A stretch of DNA of 9,752 nucleotides from Alphaproteobacteria bacterium (GTDB lineage: Bacteria > Pseudomonadota > Alphaproteobacteria > Caulobacterales > Parvularculaceae): contig JAUIEG010000059.1 of the NCBI GenBank assembly GCA_030428745.1, forward strand, positions 1-9,752, in the 5' to 3' direction. The notes under the pieces are model-generated. The model did not search any database. It was not told the origin of the DNA and worked only from the letters and a program-made list of their open reading frames with translations. This document shows positions 5,195 to 9,752 of the stretch, one piece after another (the stretch's first letter is position 1; every line of letters begins with the position of its first letter). Both the position numbers and the translations under genes were made by a program.

Positions 5195-6901
5195 TTACTC
5201 CGCCCCGAACCGTTCGCGCCATTCGGCGACCTGTTCATCCTCAATCTTCGCGAAGAGAACATCGGACGGCGTGAACGCCTCCCCGCCCTTGAACCGCGAA
5301 AGCGCTTCTTTGGCGGATTTCGGCCAAGCCGACGCCTCCGCCGGATCGAGATTGAATATAGCGAACATCTTATCCGCCGTGAACGGGATGACAGGGCGCG
5401 ACAGCGCCGCGAACAAAGCAATCAGATTGAGGGCGCATCGCACTGACGCCGCCGCCTTTTCCCGGTCTTCCTTGATGGCGGTCCAGGGCGCGGCGATCTG
5501 CAGATATTCATTGCCCGCCACCCAGATGCCTCGAAGGTCGGCGAAGGCTTTTCTGAACTCCATCTGTTCAAGATTATCCGTGTAGGATTTTATTTTTGCG
5601 TCGAGTTCTTTTTCAAGCGCGGCTTCAGCTTCGCCATAGTCGCCTTCCGACGGAACCTCCTCCCCGAAACGCGCCTTGCAAAAGCGCGTAATCCGGTTGA
5701 CGAAATTGCCGAGAACATCCGCAAGGTCCTTGTTCACTACGGACGCGAAATGTTCGAGCGTAAAGGACGCGTCATCGGATTCCGGCGCGTTCGCCATCAG
5801 ATGCCATCGCCAGTAATCAGCGGGCAGCAACTCCAGCGCCTGATCCATAAAAATGCCGCGGTTCTGGCTCGTTGAAAATTTGCCGCCATACCAGGTGAGC
5901 CAGTTGAGCGACTTCAGGGTGTCCACAAGCTTCCACGGCTCTTCCGAGCCTAGAATGGTCGCGGGGAAACTCACCGTGTGAAAGGCGACATTGTCTTTGC
6001 CCATGAATTCCACATAGCGGACATCGTCTGCGCCTTTGTCGGTGCGCCACCAGCGCTCCCACTCATTCCCGGTCTTTTCCGCCCATTCCTCCGTCGCGCC
6101 GATATATTCGATGGGCGCGTCGAACCAGACATAGAAAACCTTGTTTTCAAATCCGGGCCGCGGCGTTCCGTCATAAGCGACGGGAATGCCCCATTTCAGA
6201 TCGCGCGTGATCGAACGGTCGCGCAGACCTTCCTTCAGCCATTTTTGCGCAATGGATTTGGTCAGCTGGGGCCAGTCGGGTTTTGAATTGATCCAGTCTG
6301 CAATCCGATCCTGCATTTGCGCTTGCAACAGATGGAGATGTCTGGTCTCGCGCACTTCTACATTCTTCGATCCGGAAATCGCGGAGTAAGGATCTTTCAA
6401 ATCCGTTGGGTCGAGCAGGCGCCCGCAATTATCGCACTGGTCGCCGCGCGCTTTTTCATAGTCGCAATGTGGGCATGTGCCTTCCACATAGCGGTCAGGC
6501 AAAAAGCGCTCATCGTCGATGGAATAGACCTGTTTGTCCGTGCGCTCTTCAATGAGGCCGTTCTGTTCGAGCACATGGGCGAAATGTTGCGTCAGGCGAT
6601 GGTTCGGCGGATTCGATGACCGCCCGAAATGATCGAAGGAAAGGCCGAAATCGGCGCCCGCCTTTTTCTGGATCTCATGCTGCTCGCGGCAATATTCGGC
6701 GACGTCCTGGCCGGCGGCGCGGGCGGCAAGCTCCGCCGGCGTGCCGTGCTCATCCGTGGCGCAGATATAAAGCGTCTCATGACCCTGCTGGCGCTTGAAA
6801 CGCGCATAAACATCGGCCGGCAGCATGGAGCCCACGAGATTCCCCAAATGCTTGATTCCGTTGATATAGGGCAACGCCGAAGTGATGAGAATGCGGGCCA
6901 T
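5195..6901 (-). CDS. metG: Methionyl-tRNA synthetase
   Basis: This cytosolic enzyme charges initiator and elongator tRNA-Met with methionine. The 568-residue class I fold is complete: N-terminal Rossmann half with A-L-P-Y-I-N-G and the HIGH-equivalent H-L-G-N (18-21), then A-T-D-E-H-G-T. A zinc knuckle with C143, C146, C156 and C159 has C-x2-C-x9-C-x2-C spacing. The tRNA/methionine pocket segments F-Y-V-W-F-D-A-P-I (256-263) and F-M-G-K-D-N-V-A-F-H (299-308) follow, then the KMSKS-equivalent K-F-S-T-S (341-345) and an anticodon-binding helical domain. There is no C-terminal EMAP/Trbp111 tRNA-binding domain, so it is the short form. The HLGN and KFSTS variants differ from the textbook signatures but, from memory, recur in alphaproteobacterial MetRS. 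The start ATG at 6901 is preceded by AGGAAAG. It has its own promoter-like element just upstream and leads into the lipoprotein gene. Confidence 0.96.
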   Translation of the reverse strand: MARILITSALPYINGIKHLGNLVGSMLPADVYARFKRQQGHETLYICATDEHGTPAELAARAAGQDVAEYCREQHEIQKKAGADFGLSFDHFGRSSNPPNHRLTQHFAHVLEQNGLIEERTDKQVYSIDDERFLPDRYVEGTCPHCDYEKARGDQCDNCGRLLDPTDLKDPYSAISGSKNVEVRETRHLHLLQAQMQDRIADWINSKPDWPQLTKSIAQKWLKEGLRDRSITRDLKWGIPVAYDGTPRPGFENKVFYVWFDAPIEYIGATEEWAEKTGNEWERWWRTDKGADDVRYVEFMGKDNVAFHTVSFPATILGSEEPWKLVDTLKSLNWLTWYGGKFSTSQNRGIFMDQALELLPADYWRWHLMANAPESDDASFTLEHFASVVNKDLADVLGNFVNRITRFCKARFGEEVPSEGDYGEAEAALEKELDAKIKSYTDNLEQMEFRKAFADLRGIWVAGNEYLQIAAPWTAIKEDREKAAASVRCALNLIALFAALSRPVIPFTADKMFAIFNLDPAEASAWPKSAKEALSRFKGGEAFTPSDVLFAKIEDEQVAEWRERFGAE

Positions 6902-6927
6902 GTGGACTTTCCTGAAACTGAGCGAGG

Positions 6928-6957
6928 TCTATAGCCGCAAGCGGGCGCGGTCCACAA
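6928..6957 (-). promoter_or_regulatory. Candidate sigma-70 promoter for metG
   Basis: On the minus strand TTGTGG (6957-6952) and TATAGA (6933-6928) are separated by 18 bases. TTG in the first three -35 positions and a TATA-type -10 suit alphaproteobacterial housekeeping promoters. Transcription would begin near 6920, giving a leader of about 20 bases that contains the metG Shine-Dalgarno. Confidence 0.5.
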
Positions 6958-6984
6958 GGAAAGCTGGCCCGTCAGGCGGGCCAG
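6956..6984 (-). terminator. Terminator-like hairpin overlapping the DUF2267 stop codon
   Basis: On the minus strand CTGGCCCG (6984-6977) and CGGGCCAG (6971-6964) form a perfect 8-bp stem with a 5-base loop. The TGA stop of the DUF2267 gene (6974-6972) lies within the loop. The pyrimidine-rich tail CTTTCCTT follows and runs into the -35 box of the metG promoter candidate. Only five of the eight tail bases are T, so termination may be partial. Confidence 0.55.
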
Positions 6985-7391
6985 AGAGGGCGCAGCGCCG
7001 CCGGAAGCCTGTCCGATAGCGCTCTTGCTTTTTCAGACGACAGCCCCCTTCGCCAGACAGCGAGCACAGCGGCGGCGAGACCGTCCGGAGGTGGCTGGTG
7101 AGGCTCAAGCCGGGAAACAAGCCGCTGATGAAAATCTTCCGGGGAGGCGATGACTTTTTTCTCGACGCCTGGCCGCCAGCCTTCGAGCATGATCCCGCGT
7201 GCAAGCGCCGGCAGCGCATTGGCGATCGCCATTGCATCGTCATCGGAAACACTGTCACGCAACTCCTCCATAACAGCACGCATCATCGCTTGCGCCTGAT
7301 TGAGGGTCGCGAGCATGGCTTCATCTTTAAGCGCGACCAGCCACTTTTGATATTGCTCGGATGCAAACTCGACATCATGTGGCTGGGTCAT
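6972..7391 (-). CDS. DUF2267 domain protein
   Basis: A 139-residue soluble protein that fits the DUF2267 family, whose function is not established. It shows two related helical halves. The first (about residues 8-72) has F-A-S-E-Q-Y, then A-Q-A-M-M-R-A-V-M-E-E-L-R-D, A-I-A-N-A-L-P-A-L-A-R-G-I-M-L-E-G-W. The second, shorter half (about 103-139) has L-A-A-A-V-L-A-V-W-R-R-G-L-S, A-R-A-L-S-D-R-L-P-A-A-L-R-P-L-W. The repeated A-L-P and R-L-P turns are characteristic of the family. The start at 7391 is supported by TAGGAGA, which contains the stop codon of the GNAT gene 9 bases upstream. The pair is therefore surely co-transcribed and probably translationally coupled. A terminator-like hairpin sits at its end. 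No signal peptide is visible. Confidence 0.85.
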   Translation of the reverse strand: MTQPHDVEFASEQYQKWLVALKDEAMLATLNQAQAMMRAVMEELRDSVSDDDAMAIANALPALARGIMLEGWRPGVEKKVIASPEDFHQRLVSRLEPHQPPPDGLAAAVLAVWRRGLSSEKARALSDRLPAALRPLWPA

Positions 7392-7400
7392 CGATGTCTC

Positions 7401-7895
7401 CTACAACGCCCTGAACATTATATACGCATCGACGAAACCTTGCGCAGGGTGACGAAATGCGCCCGGCACAGTTCCTATGATTTCCATTCCAGCCCTTTTC
7501 CACGCTTTGACTGCTGCAATGTTCGTCGAAACCACGAGGTTAAACTTCATGCCGCGAAATCCCATCGCGCGCGCCTGTTCCTGCGACTGAAGGCAGAGCG
7601 CCGTCGCCAGCCCGCGCCCGCGCGCCGCCTCCGTGATCACATAACCTGCGTTGCATATATGCGCGCCCGGTCCGCCCTGATCAGGGCGCAGATAATAGAC
7701 GCCGACGATTGCGCCCGTTTCATCGCGCGCTACAGCATTATATCCGTCGGTTTTTATCCAATATCGTTTGGCTTCTTCTTCACTGACATCGCGCGGCAAC
7801 GGATAGGATTCCCCGGCGCGAAAAGCCGGCACAAGCACACGCCATAGCTGAGGCCAGTCGGTTTCTTTCTGTTTAGAGACCAAAAGCTCCGTCAT
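7401..7895 (-). CDS. GNAT-family N-acetyltransferase
   Basis: A 164-residue acetyltransferase of the GNAT superfamily, which transfers an acetyl group from acetyl-CoA to an amine of a small molecule or protein. The acetyl-CoA-binding motif A is clear: strand A-G-Y-V-I-T, then A-R-G-R-G-L-A-T-A-L (91-100). Motif B follows with M-K-F-N-L-V-V-S-T-N-I-A-A-V-K-A-W-K-R-A-G-M (116-137), including the usual Asn before the helix. The late segment G-T-V-P-G-A-F-R-H-P-x-x-G-F-V-D-A-Y-I-M (141-160) resembles members acting on small amines or amino acids, but the substrate is not readable. The ATG at 7895 has GAGGAG immediately upstream. It heads the leftward pair with DUF2267 and faces the divergent AT-rich regulatory region shared with gsmt. 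Confidence 0.9.
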   Translation of the reverse strand: MTELLVSKQKETDWPQLWRVLVPAFRAGESYPLPRDVSEEEAKRYWIKTDGYNAVARDETGAIVGVYYLRPDQGGPGAHICNAGYVITEAARGRGLATALCLQSQEQARAMGFRGMKFNLVVSTNIAAVKAWKRAGMEIIGTVPGAFRHPAQGFVDAYIMFRAL

Positions 7896-7988
7896 TTTCT
7901 CCTCAATATATAGAAAACCAGGTCCACCTGCCGGCGAAGATCAATAATAATGAGGATTTCACTTTTATGACAGTCCTGCAATTTATTC

Positions 7989-7994
7989 ATTATA
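7989..7994 (-). promoter_or_regulatory. Candidate -10 box for the GNAT-DUF2267 operon
   Basis: A perfect TATAAT on the minus strand, about 95 bases before the GNAT start. The hexamer 17 bases upstream is TTATAT (8017-8012), which matches the -35 consensus at only three positions. The call therefore rests mainly on the -10 box and on the AT-rich setting. Confidence 0.4.
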
Positions 7995-8012
7995 CTGATT
8001 ATTAAAATGCAA

Positions 8013-8018
8013 TATAAT
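8013..8018 (+). promoter_or_regulatory. Candidate -10 box for the gsmt-sdmt operon
   Basis: A perfect TATAAT on the plus strand, about 170 bases before the gsmt start. The hexamer 17 bases upstream is TTATAC (7990-7995), a weak -35 match that also overlaps the opposed -10 box. A poor -35 with a perfect -10 suggests dependence on an activator or on a stress sigma factor; that is inference. Confidence 0.4.
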
Positions 8019-8027
8019 GCGCATTAT
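8014..8027. promoter_or_regulatory. 14-bp perfect palindrome, probable operator
   Basis: ATAATGCGCATTAT reads the same on both strands. It overlaps the rightward TATAAT box by five bases and the potential leftward -35 region. A dimeric regulator bound here would block or reshape both promoters, so it is a natural candidate for osmotic or ligand control of the betaine genes. The regulator is unknown. Confidence 0.5.
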
Positions 8028-8143
8028 CCGCGAAAAATATCTAAAAAATTCCAGATTCACGGTTCAAATCGACGAAACACCGCGCTAGGGTGCGCTCGCA
8101 ATCAGAAATCGTGACTCGAACTGCGCCGTTTTGCGCCATGCAA

Positions 8144-8166
8144 TTCCGCGGGTCGCGGAGCTTTTT
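8144..8166 (+). terminator. Leader hairpin with T5 tract just upstream of gsmt (possible attenuator)
   Basis: TCCGCG (8145-8150) and CGCGGA (8154-8159) form a 6-bp stem with a GGT loop, extendable by one T-G pair. Two bases later comes TTTTT (8162-8166), then the gsmt Shine-Dalgarno from 8175. The layout is that of an intrinsic terminator in a leader. The stem is short and the loop only three bases, so it may instead be an mRNA-stability or translation element. Confidence 0.4.
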
Positions 8167-8188
8167 ACTAAAGCGGAGAGAGAGATTC

Positions 8189-9028
8189 ATGACTTCAGAC
8201 CAACAGACTATGACAAAAAGTAACAGTGACGCGCCAGCGCAGGATTTCGGCAGCAATCCCATCGAAGTTCGCGAAACCGACCATTACCAGGAAGAATACA
8301 TCCGCGGCTTTGTCGAAAAGTGGGATGACTTGATTGACTGGGACGCCCGGGCCAGAAGCGAAGGGCAGTTCTTCATCGACATGCTAAAGGCGCGCGGCAA
8401 GAAAACTGTGCTCGACGTCGCCTGCGGCACGGGTTTCCATTCGGTTCAGCTCCTGAAAGCCGGCTTTGACGTCACCAGTGTCGACGGTTCCGCCGAAATG
8501 GTCGCTAAAGCTTTTGAAAACGCCCGCGACCGCAATTTGATGCTGAAAACAGTCCACTCTGACTGGCGCTGGTTGAACCGGGATATACACGGGAAGTTCG
8601 ACGCCATTATTTGTCTCGGGAATTCCTTTACGCATCTTTTCAAGGAAGAAGACCGCCGGCGCGCCTTGGCCGAGTTCTACGCCGCATTGAAACATGACGG
8701 CATTCTCATTCTCGACCAGCGCAATTACGACGCTATTCTCGATGTCGGCTTCGACAGCAAACACAAATATTATTATTGCGGCGACAAGGTCACGGCCGAG
8801 CCGGCCCACATGGACGATTCTCTGGCGCGCTTTCGCTACACCTTCCCTGACGGCTCCGAGTACTATCTGAATATGTTCCCATTGCGCAAAGCGTATATGC
8901 GCAATCTCATGAAGGAAGTCGGCTTCCGGCGCGTCAACACGTATGGCGACTTTCAGGAAACGTTCGACGAGCACGAACCCGACTTTCTCGTGCACATCGC
9001 CGACAAGACTTTTATCGAGCAAGCCTAA
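8189..9028 (+). CDS. gsmt: Glycine/sarcosine N-methyltransferase (betaine synthesis)
   Basis: This cytosolic SAM-dependent enzyme methylates glycine to sarcosine and then dimethylglycine, the first two steps of de novo betaine synthesis. The 279-residue sequence closely follows the halophile GSMT family as I remember it: D-F-G-S-N-P-I-E-V-R-E-T-D-H-Y (19-33), F-V-E-K-W-D-D-L-I-D-W-D (41-52), SAM motif V-L-D-V-A-C-G-T-G-F-H-S (74-85), D-W-R-W-L-N-R-D-I-H-G (125-135), C-L-G-N-S-F-T-H-L-F (142-151), L-D-Q-R-N-Y-D (175-181), and N-M-F-P-L-R-K (228-234). I chose ATG 8189, which has GGAGAG upstream and the family-like N-terminus. The frame is open to 8090, but those 33 residues are basic, unlike the family, and would translate the leader hairpin. 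The stop overlaps the sdmt start by one base (TAATG). Confidence 0.95.
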   Translation: MTSDQQTMTKSNSDAPAQDFGSNPIEVRETDHYQEEYIRGFVEKWDDLIDWDARARSEGQFFIDMLKARGKKTVLDVACGTGFHSVQLLKAGFDVTSVDGSAEMVAKAFENARDRNLMLKTVHSDWRWLNRDIHGKFDAIICLGNSFTHLFKEEDRRRALAEFYAALKHDGILILDQRNYDAILDVGFDSKHKYYYCGDKVTAEPAHMDDSLARFRYTFPDGSEYYLNMFPLRKAYMRNLMKEVGFRRVNTYGDFQETFDEHEPDFLVHIADKTFIEQA

Positions 9029-9752
9029 TGAACCAGCAAACCGCATCCATCACCGAGATCGCCCGCGATTATTACGACAGCGAAGACGCAGACAATTTCT
9101 ACGCTGCGATCTGGGGCGGCGAAGACATTCATATCGGCCTTTATGACGATCGCCGGTCCATTAAAGAGGCGAGCCGAGAGACGGTTTTGCACATGGCGCG
9201 GCGGCTTCGCGGCCTCAAACCCGGCGCACGCGTCCTGGACATTGGCTCCGGTTATGGCGGCGCGGCGCGGGTGCTCGCCGGCGACTTCGGCGCAGACGTC
9301 ACCTGCCTCAACCTTTCCGAAAAGGAAAACGACCGCAACCGCGCCCTGACAAAAGAACAAGGGCTCGCAGACAAGGTCACGGTTGTCGAGGGTTCTTTCG
9401 AAGACATCCCGGCCGAAGACGCCGAGTTCGACATCGTCTGGTCGCAGGACGCCATTCTCCATGCCGGCGACCGCCGCAATGTCCTCGACGAAGTAGCGAG
9501 GGTTCTAAAAAAAGGCGGAGAGTTTATCTTCACCGACCCGATGCAGGCAGATACGCTTACAGACGCGAGCGTGTTGCAGCCAATCTATGACCGCATCCAC
9601 CTGAGCAGCCTCGCCTCTTTCGCGTTTTATCGGCGTGAACTTGAAGGGAGAGGCTTTCGCGAGATCGCGATTGAGGATTTCACCGGTCAGCTCCGCAATC
9701 ATTATGCTCGAGTCAAGGCTGAACTGGCCGACCGCCGGGGACAGCTCGAAGG
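9028..9752 (+). CDS. sdmt: Sarcosine/dimethylglycine N-methyltransferase, 3' end outside the window
   Basis: This SAM-dependent enzyme performs the later methylations, sarcosine to dimethylglycine and on to glycine betaine. The first 241 codons are visible; the family is roughly 275-280 residues, so only the C-terminal tail is missing. Family features are Y-Y-D-S-E-D-A-D-N-F-Y-A-A-I-W-G-G-E-D-I-H-I-G (15-37), SAM motif V-L-D-I-G-S-G-Y-G-G-A-A-R (69-81), L-N-L-S-E-K-E-N (94-101), E-G-S-F-E-D-I-P (121-128), V-W-S-Q-D-A-I-L-H-A-G-D-R (137-149), and F-T-D-P-M-Q-A-D (168-175). The ATG overlaps the gsmt stop, so translation is coupled and keeps both enzymes in proportion. Further operon members, for example SAM synthetase, SAH hydrolase or methyltetrahydrofolate recycling, may follow beyond the edge. 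Confidence 0.95.
   Translation, partial: MNQQTASITEIARDYYDSEDADNFYAAIWGGEDIHIGLYDDRRSIKEASRETVLHMARRLRGLKPGARVLDIGSGYGGAARVLAGDFGADVTCLNLSEKENDRNRALTKEQGLADKVTVVEGSFEDIPAEDAEFDIVWSQDAILHAGDRRNVLDEVARVLKKGGEFIFTDPMQADTLTDASVLQPIYDRIHLSSLASFAFYRRELEGRGFREIAIEDFTGQLRNHYARVKAELADRRGQLE

Larger units (their letters stand above)
7896..8188. other. AT-rich divergent regulatory region between GNAT and gsmt
   Basis: This 293-base non-coding stretch is the longest in the window and is clearly AT-rich between about 7905 and 8060. It should hold the promoters of both the leftward GNAT gene and the rightward betaine operon. It contains two opposed TATAAT boxes, a 14-bp palindrome, a 5-2-5 inverted repeat CAGGT-CC-ACCTG at 7919-7930 in the GNAT leader, and a hairpin before gsmt, listed separately. 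The plus-strand leader would be about 165 bases. I looked for glycine, SAM and SAH riboswitch cores and recognised none. No small gene is supported. Confidence 0.65.

Noticed and set aside
5188..5421. N-terminal extension of the NTF2-like lipoprotein frame to 226 residues
   Set aside because: The extra part is almost pure Arg/Ser-rich and lies antisense-frame-like inside metG on the same strand. A lipoprotein signal and SD mark the start at 5187.
7098..7847. Plus-strand 249-residue ORF opposite the GNAT and DUF2267 genes
   Set aside because: It spans two real minus-strand genes with good SDs and recognisable families; its own translation is Arg/His/Cys-rich without motifs.
8090..8188. Upstream in-frame starts of gsmt at 8090 and 8138
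   Set aside because: They have no good SD, add a basic segment unlike the family, and would read through the hairpin and T5 tract. The ATG at 8189 has an SD and gives the expected length.
8019..8188. Glycine, SAM or SAH riboswitch in the gsmt leader
   Set aside because: The pathway makes it attractive, but I could not match any conserved core. Short GCGC repeats and the terminal hairpin are all that is seen.
8041..8262. Minus-strand 73-residue ORF in the divergent region
   Set aside because: It overlaps the gsmt start antisense, has no SD that I can see, no family resemblance, and a composition of scattered residues.
8384..9462. Minus-strand ORFs of 220 and 145 residues opposite gsmt and sdmt
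   Set aside because: They are antisense shadows of two well-recognised methyltransferase genes.
1..9752. CRISPR arrays, tRNA or rRNA genes
   Set aside because: No regularly spaced repeats, cloverleaf patterns or rRNA-like stretches were found on reading either strand.

Overview
The window reads like a chromosomal segment of a GC-rich (roughly 60%) alphaproteobacterium, probably marine or salt-exposed. The evidence is the DsbA-like / DUF721 / mutY cluster familiar from alphaproteobacterial chromosomes, a MetRS with the alphaproteobacterial-style HLGN and KFSTS signature variants, and the start of a de novo glycine betaine operon (glycine/sarcosine methyltransferase, then sarcosine/dimethylglycine methyltransferase). 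A family such as Hyphomonadaceae or Parvularculaceae would fit, but that is inference only.

Left part (1-1980): a DsbA-family lipoprotein (cut by the window edge) and a DUF721/DciA-like gene on the minus strand, divergent from mutY on the plus strand. Position 2008-3057 holds the oddest gene: an AT-rich, evidently foreign ORF whose protein appears to carry two PD-(D/E)XK nuclease domains in tandem. It sits tightly between mutY and a DUF924 gene (3071-3640), with no visible mobile-element remnants. It is the best candidate here for an undescribed (probably defence-type) function.

Middle part (3651-7895, all minus strand): transcription runs leftwards through a GNAT acetyltransferase and a DUF2267 protein (stop codon inside the next SD), a terminator-like hairpin at the DUF2267 stop, then a promoter-like element and metG. 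After metG come a small NTF2-like lipoprotein that is probably translationally coupled to it, an 81-residue DUF7336-like protein with an ambiguous start, and an RhlG-like SDR reductase that ends convergently against DUF924.

Right part (7896-9752): a 293-base AT-rich divergent regulatory region. It holds back-to-back TATAAT boxes, a perfect 14-bp palindrome overlapping the rightward box, and a hairpin with a T5 tract just before the ribosome binding site. It is followed by gsmt and, overlapping by one base, sdmt, which runs off the window. Together these two enzymes would convert glycine to betaine using S-adenosylmethionine. No tRNA, rRNA, CRISPR array, insertion sequence or known riboswitch was recognised.
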